A DNA stretch of 64,000 nt from 2-01-FULL-39-28 sp964436165. GTDB taxonomy: Bacteria; Patescibacteriota; Minisyncoccia; 2-02-FULL-40-12; GWA2-44-9. The stretch lies in contig CAYTBY010000002.1 in NCBI GenBank assembly GCA_964436165.1, positions 17,685 through 81,684 of the forward strand, written 5' to 3'. The notes beneath the pieces are model-generated. The model was not told the origin of the DNA. It did no database searches and worked only from the letters and a program-made list of their open reading frames with translations. Numbering within the stretch: position 1 is the first letter of the stretch; each line of letters opens with the position of its first letter. A program made the translations under genes and the position numbers. Below, in pieces: positions 17,490 through 25,476 of this stretch.

Positions 17490-19298
17490 ATGGAGATTCG
17501 AAATATTGCAATTATTGCACACGTGGATCACGGCAAGACAACTTTAACCGATGCCTTAATGAAGCAGACTGGCATGGTTGAGGAAGGTTTTAGCATGGAT
17601 GTAAATGCGCTCGAAAAAGAGCGTGGTATTACGATATATTCAAAAAATGCCTCTCTTTTTTATCGGGATACCAAGATCAATATTGTTGATACGCCTGGCC
17701 ATGCTGATTTTGGTTCTGAAGTAGAGCGAGTTTTGCGTTCAATAGATTCGGTGTTGCTTGTTGTTGACGCCCAGGAAGGGCCAATGCCCCAGACAAAATT
17801 TGTTCTCAAAAAATCATTAGAGCTCGGATTAAAACCAATTGTTATTATAAATAAAATAGATAAGCCGGCGGCCAATCCTGATTCAGCTCATGAAAAGGTT
17901 CTCGAGTTATTTATGGATTTGGGTGCTAATAATGATCAGCTTGACTTTAAAACCGTCTATACGATTGGTCGTGAAGGAATTGCTAAACTCAAATTAACCG
18001 ATGAATCCAAAGACCTGCCTACCGGACAGGCAGGCCTTTCACCATTACTCGACCTGATAATCAGAGAAGTCCCTCCAGCCCCTTCTGATACCTCTTTGCC
18101 ATTAAGATTCCAGCCGTTTAATTTGGCTTATGATAACTTTTTGGGACGGCTAGGAATCGGCAGAGTCTATGAAGGAACTATTAAAGTAGGGGATAGCGTT
18201 TTTATAAAAAAACCTACTGGTGAAACTAGGGGCGGGAAGATTACAAAATTATTTACATTTCACGGAATGGAAAGAAGGGAAGCGTCAGAGGCCTTAGCCG
18301 GAGATATAGTGATGCTGGCCGGGCTACCTGATATTTATATCGGAGAAACAGTCTGCGCTAATCAGGACCAGGAACCCCTTTCAGCCATAAGAATTGACGA
18401 ACCGACCATATCTTTGAACTTTTTAGTTAACGATTCACCGTTTGCCGGAAGAGACGGCAAGTTTGTTACCGGCCGTCAAATAAGGGAACGTTTAGAAAGA
18501 GAACTTGAAGTCAATGTCGGTTTAAAAGTAGATTTTTCTTCTTCGGATTATTTCAAAGTTTACGGCCGAGGCGAGCTTCATGTCGCAATACTACTTGAGA
18601 ACATGAGACGAGAAGGATATGAGATGCAAGTTTCCCAGCCTCAGGTAATTATTAAGGAAATAAATGGTGAGCGTGTTGAACCGTTTGAAGAAGCTATTGT
18701 GGATGTACCGGAGAATCTGTCGGGGACAGTTATTCAAAAGATGGGCAAGCGGTCAGGTCGGATGATGTTAATGGAACAATATCACGGTGAAGTTCGCCTT
18801 ACTTTTGAAATACCAACTCGAGGTCTGCTTGGCCTTCGAAACGAATTCATGGTTGATACGAAGGGGGAGGGAATACTGTCGAGCCGGTTTATAGAATTCA
18901 GGCCCCATGTCGGGGAAATTAGAAGAAGGGTCACCGGTTCAATGGTTTCTATGGAAACAGGTAAGACCCTTGCTTTCTCTCTGTTTAACCTCCAAGAAAG
19001 AGGTACATTATATATTGATCCAAATACGGAGGTTTATGAAGGCATGGTTATCGGCAATGTTTCTAAAGGCCACGATATGACCGTAAATCCGATTAAGGGT
19101 AAAAAATTAACTAACATGCGAGCGGCCGGTTCGGATGAAAATATTTTACTTAATCCGCCAGTGCCGGTTACCTTAGAGGGCGGACTTGAAATAATGGCCG
19201 AAGATGAGTATCTCGAAGTTACTCCCAAAAATATCCGTTTGCGAAAAAAATATCTGACCGAAGTTGACCGAATTCGAGCTGAAAGATCGACTCAATGA
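17490..19298 (+). CDS. typA: Ribosome-associated translational GTPase TypA/BipA
   Basis: 602 residues. The GTPase motifs are complete: AHVDHGKTTL (G1), RGITI (G2), DTPGHADF (G3), NKIDKP (G4). EF-G-like domains and the TypA-specific C-terminal domain with MRAAGSDENILLNPP and EYLEVTPKNIRLRKKYL follow. The start is ATG 17490; the TTG at 17472 gives an unlikely extension. A 21-nt palindrome (18014-18034) encodes the foreign peptide LPTGQAGL between the GTPase domain and domain II (KDLPTGQAGLSPLLD). The same peptide from the same DNA occurs in the nuclease at 21731. Confidence 0.96.
   Translation: MEIRNIAIIAHVDHGKTTLTDALMKQTGMVEEGFSMDVNALEKERGITIYSKNASLFYRDTKINIVDTPGHADFGSEVERVLRSIDSVLLVVDAQEGPMPQTKFVLKKSLELGLKPIVIINKIDKPAANPDSAHEKVLELFMDLGANNDQLDFKTVYTIGREGIAKLKLTDESKDLPTGQAGLSPLLDLIIREVPPAPSDTSLPLRFQPFNLAYDNFLGRLGIGRVYEGTIKVGDSVFIKKPTGETRGGKITKLFTFHGMERREASEALAGDIVMLAGLPDIYIGETVCANQDQEPLSAIRIDEPTISLNFLVNDSPFAGRDGKFVTGRQIRERLERELEVNVGLKVDFSSSDYFKVYGRGELHVAILLENMRREGYEMQVSQPQVIIKEINGERVEPFEEAIVDVPENLSGTVIQKMGKRSGRMMLMEQYHGEVRLTFEIPTRGLLGLRNEFMVDTKGEGILSSRFIEFRPHVGEIRRRVTGSMVSMETGKTLAFSLFNLQERGTLYIDPNTEVYEGMVIGNVSKGHDMTVNPIKGKKLTNMRAAGSDENILLNPPVPVTLEGGLEIMAEDEYLEVTPKNIRLRKKYLTEVDRIRAERSTQ
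18014..18034 (+). repeat. Palindromic element in typA, copy 1
   Basis: CCTGCCT-ACCGGAC-AGGCAGG. 24 nt of it, including the following CCT, match 22004-21981 on the other strand exactly. It is read in the frame that gives LPTGQAGL. Confidence 0.9.
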
Positions 19299-19548
19299 GC
19301 AAAATACTCTCGGCTTCAGCCCATTCAGGGCACGCCAAATCCATTCATGGACTAAAGCCTGCGTATTTTTGCTGCGGGTATTAAATGACGTTCTATCCTC
19401 GTAAACATCGAGACATACCAATAGTTCTCAATATTCCGCTACCTATCGGGCGGAATCAGTATGCTTATTATCAAACGGTCTAGTCAGGTAGACTTTTTAT
19501 TAAAACAGTGTTATCATATACGCAGTTTTGAGTTCATTCACAAGGAGT
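19299..19548. other. Intergenic region after typA
   Basis: No gene is supported in these 250 bp. A possible terminator (ATTCCGC/GCGGAAT, 19433-19456) lies in the middle, and the promoter of the next gene occupies the right end. The left part (TCCATTCATGGA and neighbours) contains only weak hairpins. Confidence 0.5.
19489..19517 (+). promoter_or_regulatory. Promoter for the Gfo/Idh gene
   Basis: TAGACT, a 17-bp spacer and TATCAT, followed about 25 bp later by the AAGGAG site. Confidence 0.5.
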
Positions 19549-19552
19549 AATG

Positions 19553-20560
19553 ATGATAACTAATCCTAGACAAGTTAGGCTTGGCTTTATTGGCTGCGGT
19601 GGTCATTCTGGTAGGCATGCGGATGTTGTTATGAAAATGTCTCATGATTATCGAATCGCTGGTGCTTTTGACCTAAAGAATGATATTGTAGATAATTTTA
19701 TAAAATCGAGAAAAGCTTATCCTTGTTATGTTGAAAGTCGTGACTTAGAAAAGTTTTTATCGATATCTGAAATTGAGGCAGTTCTGATAGGTACACCCCA
19801 CAAGTTCCATTTAGAACAAGCTGAAGCTGCTGTAAGGGCTGGTAAGCACGTTCTGTGCGAGAAACCTCTTTGGGAGGGTCATGGTGGCGAGAAAGACTTT
19901 AAACGTATTTTCCGAGAAGCAGCCGAGAAGAAGCTAGTATTCTCGAGTTGTCATTTAAGACGCTACGAAAAAGAGTATATGTATGTGAAAGAGCACATTG
20001 GTGACTATTTTGAAAGATTCGGCCAGGCTTTGGAGTTTCGCTTTCAGTTTTTCTACCATGAGCCTAGTACGGGTTGGAAGATGAATGATTCTTTACTTTT
20101 AGACCACATGAATCACGAAATAGACCTTGTTCATTTCATGTTTGGTCACAGTCCTACTCATTTCTGGAGACTTTCACATGGCTTCGATGAGTATCGGGTG
20201 GCTGGCAGAACCGAGAACGGTCTAGCAATCTGGTTCACTGGCTATCGCAAACTCAAGAGCCACACATTCCGTAATGAGCTTGAACTGATATTCGAGAGAG
20301 GCAGAATCAGAACAGAAGTTGTTCTTAATAGCACCACGGGAATGGTAAGCTCTCAGGTTTCGGAAGTTTCTTTCGAAGATGATAGTGAAAACGTCACCCG
20401 ATTTCGTGCTCATTCCTATGATGACGCTCTTGTTGGAGTTATGACTAATTTCGCCGATGCAATCCGTGGCAGAGACGAAAGCTATCTAACAACTCAAGAT
20501 ATGCTGTGTAATACAACTATCTGTAATGACCTGATTGTTAACGAATACGGAAACACATAA
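19553..20560 (+). CDS. Gfo/Idh/MocA family NAD(P)-dependent oxidoreductase
   Basis: The N-terminal Rossmann fold has LGFIGCGGHSGRHADVV near residue 10, VLIGTPHKFHLEQAEAAVRAGKHVLCEKPL (the EKP motif, whose Lys is catalytic in the family) at about 75-105, and the C-terminal alpha/beta domain. Members oxidise or reduce sugars and cyclitols; the substrate here is unknown. AAGGAG is followed by ATGATG, and the second ATG (19553) has the better spacing. The next small gene begins 8-11 bp downstream behind another AAGGAGG, so they are co-transcribed. Confidence 0.88.
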   Translation: MITNPRQVRLGFIGCGGHSGRHADVVMKMSHDYRIAGAFDLKNDIVDNFIKSRKAYPCYVESRDLEKFLSISEIEAVLIGTPHKFHLEQAEAAVRAGKHVLCEKPLWEGHGGEKDFKRIFREAAEKKLVFSSCHLRRYEKEYMYVKEHIGDYFERFGQALEFRFQFFYHEPSTGWKMNDSLLLDHMNHEIDLVHFMFGHSPTHFWRLSHGFDEYRVAGRTENGLAIWFTGYRKLKSHTFRNELELIFERGRIRTEVVLNSTTGMVSSQVSEVSFEDDSENVTRFRAHSYDDALVGVMTNFADAIRGRDESYLTTQDMLCNTTICNDLIVNEYGNT

Positions 20561-20570
20561 GGAGGTCATG

Positions 20571-20765
20571 ATGCAAATCTCGACAGCTAAACTCATAGAG
20601 AAAATGGTTAGGGCAAAAGTAAAACTGGAAGGTTCTAGGATGAGCCACAAAGACAGCTGTCCTGTCGAAAGCGACCCAGAAGGATATGCTCCTTGTAACT
20701 GTGGGGCTTCAAAAACAAATTCAGCTATCGATGCCGCTATTAGAGAGTTAAACATCGAGGACTAG
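20571..20765 (+). CDS. Small Cys-containing hypothetical protein, 64 aa
   Basis: A strong AAGGAGG site and ATG at 20571 (another at 20568) support this gene. It is basic at the N-terminus (KLIEKMVRAKVKLEG), with a compact CPVESDPEGYAPCNCG cluster that could bind a metal or form disulfides, and a helical C-terminus. Function unknown. It is the second gene of the Gfo/Idh unit and is followed by a terminator. Confidence 0.7.
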   Translation: MQISTAKLIEKMVRAKVKLEGSRMSHKDSCPVESDPEGYAPCNCGASKTNSAIDAAIRELNIED

Positions 20766-20783
20766 TTTTTATAAGTCAGATAC

Positions 20784-20815
20784 GCCGACCAATGTGAGTC
20801 GGCTTTTTCTTTTTT
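20784..20815 (+). terminator. Terminator after the 64-aa gene
   Basis: GCCGAC and GTCGGC arms, an 8-nt loop and a run of T with one C. Confidence 0.85.
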
Positions 20816-20864
20816 CAAATAATAGTTAGTGGTAAGGTGGGGTAAAAATTGATAAGATTAGCCT

Positions 20865-21386
20865 ATGTCAGAAGAGTTATCAACAAAAAATATGACCTCC
20901 GTTGATGTCATTGATTTATACACCAGGTTAGAAAATATCGGCATCAAAATCTGGATTGATGGTGGTTGGGCTGTCGATGCTCTTCTTGAAAAAGAAACTC
21001 GTAATCATAGTGATTTGGATATAGCCATTCAACGTAAGGATATTTTTCAATTTCGTGAATACCTGCAGACGCAAGGATACCAGGAGATAGAACGAGATGA
21101 AAATAAAAAATGGGACTTTGTTCTTGCAGATACCAAAGGACATGAGATTGATGTTCATTCCTTTACTCTTGATAGTGGCGGTCTTATTGTAGAGAAAGAC
21201 GAATATCCTGATGGTTCACTTGATGGACTCGGAGTTGTGGGCGGGCATATAGTTAGATGTGTTGCCCCTAAATACTTGGTTCGATTTCATACAAGACACC
21301 AGCCCAAAGAAAAAGATTATAAAGACGTTCAAGCACTATGTAATAAGTTTGGCATAGAACAACCAGAAGGATATAAACTCAAATGA
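20865..21386 (+). CDS. Nucleotidyltransferase of the aminoglycoside/lincosamide type
   Basis: 173 residues with the nucleotidyltransferase fold signature IDGGWAVDALL followed by TRNHSDLDIAI (G-G-W-x-VDA...RxHxDLDI), and a third acidic position in HEIDVHSF. It resembles the aminoglycoside 2''-adenylyltransferase / LinB-like families that transfer AMP to small hydroxylated substrates. Whether it modifies antibiotics here is unknown; related sequences are often plain genomic nucleotidyltransferases. It stands alone between two terminators. Confidence 0.8.
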   Translation: MSEELSTKNMTSVDVIDLYTRLENIGIKIWIDGGWAVDALLEKETRNHSDLDIAIQRKDIFQFREYLQTQGYQEIERDENKKWDFVLADTKGHEIDVHSFTLDSGGLIVEKDEYPDGSLDGLGVVGGHIVRCVAPKYLVRFHTRHQPKEKDYKDVQALCNKFGIEQPEGYKLK

Positions 21387-21413
21387 AAATTAGATTTTGT
21401 GTGTCGGCTATTT

Positions 21414-21446
21414 AAAAACCTAGATAAAACCTGGGTTTTTGTGTTT
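21414..21446 (+). terminator. Terminator after the nucleotidyltransferase gene
   Basis: AAAAACCTAG and CTGGGTTTTT pair with one mismatch around a 7-nt loop and run into GTGTTTTT. Confidence 0.65.
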
Positions 21447-21516
21447 TTGCCGTGAGGTATGTTGAGGAGGTTAAGGCTTCATGCAAATAATACATAGCTG
21501 TTTATTTCCAGCGTAG

Positions 21517-21716
21517 CCCCGCCTCATCTGAATCATTGGACGAATAGCCAGTCCTTAAGGAGTGAGGATGATATTTTCCTGGGAACCATTCGGGGTGGTC
21601 TGGAACGGCTAGCAAGCCGCATGGCCAGACCGGGGAGTTCCCGAATGGTCAGAGAAAATGAATCCGAACGACTATAAGGACTCTATGAGGAACTAGATGA
21701 TGAAGATGAGACGGGG
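21517..21716. ncRNA. Rod-shaped structured RNA candidate, 6S RNA-like
   Basis: About 200 nt fold into one long interrupted rod. The outer stem is CCCCGCCTCATCT (21517-21529) with 21704-21716, one mismatch. AGTCCTTA (21550) pairs with TAAGGACT (21675) and ATAG (21544) with CTAT (21683). A symmetrical open bubble of 15 nt per side follows (21558-21572 and 21660-21674). Then ATTTTC/GAAAAT, ACCATTCGGG (21585)/CCCGAATGGT (21640), GGTCTGG (21597)/CCAGACC (21625), and the terminal hairpin CGGCT-AGCA-AGCCG. A closing stem, a central bubble and a terminal stem at about 200 nt is the shape of 6S RNA, which binds RNA polymerase. No coding frame fits. The strand is unclear because the rod is near-symmetrical. 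Structure is strongly supported; the 6S identity is an inference. Confidence 0.6.
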
Positions 21717-21730
21717 TGGGAGCGGTAAAT

Positions 21731-22492
21731 TTAATAAATTTTTTTTAACCAAAACTCGTTTTCCCATTCCCAGAGATCTTTGCAGGCCAGGAAGGCCTTG
21801 ATGTCTTCTGGAAAAGTCGTAATTTCTTTTATTTCATACTCGCCCTGCATTGGACCCCATTCATGGATGCAATTTTTATCTTTATCATTCCGTATTTTTT
21901 CCCGTCCGCCTTTATCGCGAAGGGTGGCGGTGCATTTTTGACAATGCCGCGACTGGTCTACTCTAAATATCCAGCGGGTGAGGCCTGCCTGTCCGGTAGG
22001 CAGGGGAGGCATGTTGGGGTCTTCCCGCAGGGCTTCAATATAGGCCGAGGTTTGCATGGAGTAGTCGCGATAGATGGCGATGGAGGTTTTTATGTCTAGG
22101 ACACCTAGCTTACCATTTATTTCCGCTAAAACATCCATCGTGCCGGCAAAATGATGTTTTTTAGACACAACTCGTTCTTCTATTTTGTGGACAACGATTT
22201 CATTTTTTGAATAAAAATCCATGAAAGCCGAAATGGCCGGCTTGATTGATTCAGGAATTACTACCGGGTCTTTTCTTAATATTGCCTCAATCGTTTCGTG
22301 GATAAGAGTGCCTTCTTCGGCTGATTTGGCTTTAATAGCTTCGCCGGTTTTAAAATCAGGCAAGCTAGCATAGTACATGTACAAAGCCGGCTTGGCTTTA
22401 ATCCCGACAATGGCAGTAACTCTTGGATACCAAACATCATCAATTGTATAGCCATTGGCATTTTTGAAGTTGTCTATGTTCGAGTACCACAT
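21731..22492 (-). CDS. PD-(D/E)XK family nuclease
   Basis: 253 residues. Nuclease motifs are GTLIHETIEAIL near residue 62, FAGTMDVLAEINGKLGVLDIKTS (Asp, then D-x-K) near 115-137, and YSMQTSAYIEAL (QxxxY) near 145, the same order as in RecB/Cas4-like nucleases. A C-terminal Cys/His group (RHCQKC and NCIHEW) might hold a metal, but the four cysteines of Cas4 iron-sulfur clusters are not evident and no CRISPR is present. The palindromic element at 21984-22004 inserts LPTGQAGL just before RWIFRVD. The role may be DNA repair or phage-type recombination. Confidence 0.8.
   Translation of the reverse strand: MWYSNIDNFKNANGYTIDDVWYPRVTAIVGIKAKPALYMYYASLPDFKTGEAIKAKSAEEGTLIHETIEAILRKDPVVIPESIKPAISAFMDFYSKNEIVVHKIEERVVSKKHHFAGTMDVLAEINGKLGVLDIKTSIAIYRDYSMQTSAYIEALREDPNMPPLPTGQAGLTRWIFRVDQSRHCQKCTATLRDKGGREKIRNDKDKNCIHEWGPMQGEYEIKEITTFPEDIKAFLACKDLWEWENEFWLKKIY
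21984..22004 (-). repeat. Palindromic element in the nuclease gene, copy 2
   Basis: Exact reverse complement of the typA element at 18014-18034, and read in the frame that yields the same peptide, LPTGQAGL. Confidence 0.9.
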
Positions 22493-22522
22493 GTGATACT
22501 ATATTTTTTCAGAAAAATAGCT

Positions 22523-22551
22523 TTGACACAAGCGCTTAATTATCCTAAATT
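22523..22551 (+). promoter_or_regulatory. Promoter for gdhA
   Basis: A perfect TTGACA (22523-22528), a 17-bp spacer and TAAATT (22546-22551), with start of transcription expected near 22558. Confidence 0.7.
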
Positions 22552-22582
22552 ATCCCCAGAACATTGAAATAGGGGATTGGCA

Positions 22583-23866
22583 ATGAGTAATGTAGACAAT
22601 ATTGTTAACCGAATGTATAAGGCTGCTCAAATTATTGGTTTGGATGAGAAACTTCTGGTTGTTCTTCCGACCTTTAAGCTTAAGTGGGAATCTGATCTTC
22701 TTGTGCCGATGGATAATGGCACTGTTAAATCATTTAGAGCAATGAGATTCTGGCATCGATCTCCATATACCGACGCACCTCATAAAGGTGGCATCAGGTA
22801 TCATCCTGATATTGATGCAGAGATGATGAAGTCCCATGCAATGGAAATGTCACTCAAAATTTGGTTTATGAGAATTGAATTAGGCGGAGCAAAGGGAGGT
22901 ATAGCTATTGATCCGGCCAAGTTCTCATTGCCTGAATTAAAGAGGATCACAGAACATTATATCAATGAGTTGGTCGAAAGGAATGGCATTGGTCCTTATT
23001 TCGACGTTCCAGCCCCGGATGTAGGAACTAATGCGGAAGTTATGAGATGGATTCGTCAGGCGTATGCAAAGCAAAGAAGATCTCATCAGGATTCTTCTTT
23101 TGCTGGAGTCGTAACCGGAAAGCCAGTCAACTATGGCGGTATTCCTGGAAGAGAACCGGCTACTGGCTATGGCCTATTTGTGGCTCTAAAAAGAGTAATG
23201 GAGCTTAAACAGTTAAATCCAGACGATTATAAAAAAGTAGCCATTATTGGTTTTGGCAATGTCGGTAAAAATACAGCTAAGTTTCTTTGCGAGGATGGTT
23301 TTAAGGTAGTGGCGATAAGCGATGTTAATGGCGGAATATACTGTCCTGAGGGTATTGATTATGAAACACTAATTAGAGTTAGATCACCGGCTGACATTGA
23401 AAAGGGGACCAGGATCAGCAATTCGGATATGCTTAAACTCGATGTTGATATAATTATTCCGGCCGCTCTTGAGAATTACATTACTGGTGAGAATGCCGAT
23501 AAGATTAAGGCCAAAATAATTCTTGAAGGAGCGAACGGTCCCACAACTCCAGAAGCCGATGTAATTTTGGCCGAGAAGGGAATATTGGTTATTCCTGATA
23601 CCATGGCCAATGGCGGAGGAGTGTGTGTTTCATATTTTGAGTGGGGGCGCAATCAAAGTATTATTGATGAACGGATTCCTGTAGCCAGAAATGGGGTACT
23701 AGTAACAGAGGAGGAGGTTCTATGGGCAATGGGAAATATGATGAAATACTCGGTATTAAAAGGTTTGGAATATAGCGAAAAATATAATATTAATTTACGT
23801 TTAGCAGCATATGCGTTCGGCATGGAAAGAATAGCGCCGCTACTAATGAGCAAATATTATACGTAA
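22583..23866 (+). CDS. gdhA: Glu/Leu/Phe/Val dehydrogenase (glutamate dehydrogenase)
   Basis: Interconverts glutamate and 2-oxoglutarate plus ammonia with NAD(P). 427 residues from ATG 22583, behind AGGGG. The catalytic region reads PYTDAPHKGGIRYHPD and LGGAKGGIAIDP (substrate lysines), and the Rossmann domain has VAIIGFGNVGKNTAKFL followed by ANGPTTPEADVIL. It has its own promoter and terminator. In a small genome it would tie amino-acid use to 2-oxoglutarate; cofactor preference is not readable. Confidence 0.93.
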   Translation: MSNVDNIVNRMYKAAQIIGLDEKLLVVLPTFKLKWESDLLVPMDNGTVKSFRAMRFWHRSPYTDAPHKGGIRYHPDIDAEMMKSHAMEMSLKIWFMRIELGGAKGGIAIDPAKFSLPELKRITEHYINELVERNGIGPYFDVPAPDVGTNAEVMRWIRQAYAKQRRSHQDSSFAGVVTGKPVNYGGIPGREPATGYGLFVALKRVMELKQLNPDDYKKVAIIGFGNVGKNTAKFLCEDGFKVVAISDVNGGIYCPEGIDYETLIRVRSPADIEKGTRISNSDMLKLDVDIIIPAALENYITGENADKIKAKIILEGANGPTTPEADVILAEKGILVIPDTMANGGGVCVSYFEWGRNQSIIDERIPVARNGVLVTEEEVLWAMGNMMKYSVLKGLEYSEKYNINLRLAAYAFGMERIAPLLMSKYYT

Positions 23867-23888
23867 AACTAGCCGAGAGCTAGTTTTT
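23867..23888 (+). terminator. Terminator after gdhA
   Basis: AACTAGC-CGAGA-GCTAGTT followed by TTTTT, directly after the stop codon. Confidence 0.9.
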
Positions 23889-23895
23889 TTATTTC

Positions 23896-23998
23896 ACCCC
23901 GCACCAAACTTATCTGCCGTCGGCTGGACGAAGTCCGCCTTTGGCGAGACGAAGTCCGCTGACCGCCAGCAAGGCAGAAAGCGGGTTTGGTGCGGGGT
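23896..23998. repeat. 103-bp inverted-repeat element
   Basis: Perfect 14-bp ends (ACCCCGCACCAAAC at 23896 and its complement at 23985-23998). Inside are TCTGCC/GGCAGA arms and two direct copies of GACGAAGTCCGC. It lies in the convergent gap between gdhA and the exonuclease gene. A remnant of one arm (GGTTGGTGCGGG) is found after greA. Confidence 0.85.
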
Positions 23999-24012
23999 TC
24001 CGTTCACTTCAC

Positions 24013-24702
24013 TCACTTCACATACTTATCCCAGTAGTTGAAAAGTTCTTTGGTGGCCCAGAGATCACCAGCACAGTATTGAGCAATATCAAAATATTTT
24101 TTTTCTTTAAATAATTGGCCGACATCATCGCCAGTAATGCCCTTAGCCTTAGGACTTGGGATACCGAAGGCCTGACACCACATGTGAAGATTGCCCTTTC
24201 GACGAACTGAACCGAAAAATGTGAGACGGTCAAGAAGATCTACGTGGGTAATAGTTTTTCCGTAATCGCTCGTTTCATATCTGTTAGGCATCAGGTTTTT
24301 AGTTGGTTTTATTTTGTGAACGGCAGAACGAACTATCAGGAATGGACAATCAAAGCCTCGGCCGTTAAAAGTAACAAACTGGTCATAGAGAGCGGCCGTT
24401 TGCCAAAATTCTTTTAAAATTTCTTTTTCAGAACTTAGAGGACTATATTGAATATCATTTTTTGATTCTTTTTCGAATTTTCCGGAAGGATCATGAAAAT
24501 AAACAGCGCCTTTATCGGTGTCTGGATTGAGAATGCCAATAGCCACTATCTCACCAGTAAGAGGGGAGAAGGAGAGGCCGTCTTTGGCTTCTTCTTGTTC
24601 TTCTGGGCTCTCGGCGTATTTTAAAACAAATTCTTTGGATTTTTCATCCAAATCATCAAAATTATTTCCGATTGTTTCAATATCGAAAATGAGACGGGGC
24701 AT
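24013..24702 (-). CDS. DEDDy-type 3'-5' exonuclease (PolB-like exonuclease domain)
   Basis: 229 residues with the DnaQ-like exonuclease motifs: FDIET (ExoI, residue 5), FNGRGFDCPFLIVRS (ExoII, about 112-126) and YCAGDLWAT (ExoIII, YxxxD, about 208-216). It is a free-standing 3'-5' exonuclease of the PolB-like predicted family, probably for DNA proofreading or repair. The C-terminus (KYVK, stop) is built from the GTGAAGTGA element shared with greA, next to the inverted-repeat element at 23896. Confidence 0.85.
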   Translation of the reverse strand: MPRLIFDIETIGNNFDDLDEKSKEFVLKYAESPEEQEEAKDGLSFSPLTGEIVAIGILNPDTDKGAVYFHDPSGKFEKESKNDIQYSPLSSEKEILKEFWQTAALYDQFVTFNGRGFDCPFLIVRSAVHKIKPTKNLMPNRYETSDYGKTITHVDLLDRLTFFGSVRRKGNLHMWCQAFGIPSPKAKGITGDDVGQLFKEKKYFDIAQYCAGDLWATKELFNYWDKYVK

Positions 24703-24781
24703 GATAAAAATTTAAAATTAAAAAATCAAAATGTAAAAGTTAATTTACTAAATTTTAGAACTTTATTACTGAGATCACAAC

Positions 24782-24810
24782 TTGACTCGTTCTAATAATT
24801 AGATTATAAC
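24782..24810 (+). promoter_or_regulatory. Promoter for the HAD phosphatase gene
   Basis: TTGACT (24782-24787), a 17-bp spacer and TATAAC (24805-24810). The AGAGAGGGG site precedes ATG 24840. Confidence 0.7.
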
Positions 24811-24839
24811 TTAGAAAGCTTACTTTTAGAGAGGGGATT

Positions 24840-25373
24840 ATGAATAAATTCATTTTCTTAGACCGTGATGGGACTATCGTTAAAGATACACACTATCTTC
24901 ACAAGATAGAAGATCTTGAATTCTTGCCTGGAGCTATAGATGGCTTAAGAGAAATGCAGTGGAAGTTGCATGCCGAGCTAATCATTGCTACAAATCAGGC
25001 AGGAATTGCCAAGAAAATTTATACCGCAAGAGATTTTCATATTTTTGATCGAGAAATGGTTCGGCAGTTAAAAAATGCCGGGGTATTGATAGCCAAGACC
25101 TATTTCTGCCCTCATCGTCCCGATATTACAGGGGAGTGTGATTGTCGAAAACCAAAACCGGGCATGGTTTACCAGGCAGTTAAAGATTTTGGCCTTGATC
25201 CCTCGCAGGCGATATTTATCGGCGATAAAGATTGTGATATTGAGTTAGGCCAACTATTTGGAGCTAAAACAATATTAATAACAAATGGCCAATATGAGGT
25301 AAAGGCGATACCAAGTGCCTCAGCGAAAGATCTTTTGGAAGCATCGCGGATAATTACTAATTGGTGGAGTTAA
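24840..25373 (+). CDS. HAD-superfamily phosphatase, GmhB-like (histidinol-/heptose-phosphatase family)
   Basis: 177 residues. HAD motifs: FLDRDGTIV (I, residue 5), ATNQAG (II, about 51), RKPKPGM (III) and IFIGDKDCDIELG (IV). The zinc-binding loop CPHRPDITGECDCRKPKPG matches the GmhB/HisB-N group, which removes phosphate from heptose bisphosphate or histidinol phosphate. No heptose or histidine pathway genes are in the window, so the substrate is open. It stands alone, with its own promoter and terminator. Confidence 0.87.
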   Translation: MNKFIFLDRDGTIVKDTHYLHKIEDLEFLPGAIDGLREMQWKLHAELIIATNQAGIAKKIYTARDFHIFDREMVRQLKNAGVLIAKTYFCPHRPDITGECDCRKPKPGMVYQAVKDFGLDPSQAIFIGDKDCDIELGQLFGAKTILITNGQYEVKAIPSASAKDLLEASRIITNWWS

Positions 25374-25386
25374 TCCGTTGTTGTTT

Positions 25387-25412
25387 AAACCGGCAGGGGA
25401 AGTGCCGGTTTT
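25387..25412 (+). terminator. Terminator after the HAD gene
   Basis: AAACCGGCA and TGCCGGTTT arms, a 7-nt loop, then TTTTGATTT. Confidence 0.85.
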
Positions 25413-25476
25413 GATTTACTTAGGATGTCCGATAATGTAGATTATGCGAACCACGCTATCCTGGAAAAGCCAGCTT

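Noticed and set aside
19299..19432. Possible tRNA or small gene after typA
   Set aside because: No cloverleaf, no GTTCRA arm and no supported start were seen; only weak hairpins.
21731..22492. Cas4 and a CRISPR system
   Set aside because: The nuclease lacks a visible four-Cys cluster and no regularly spaced repeats or other cas genes were found.
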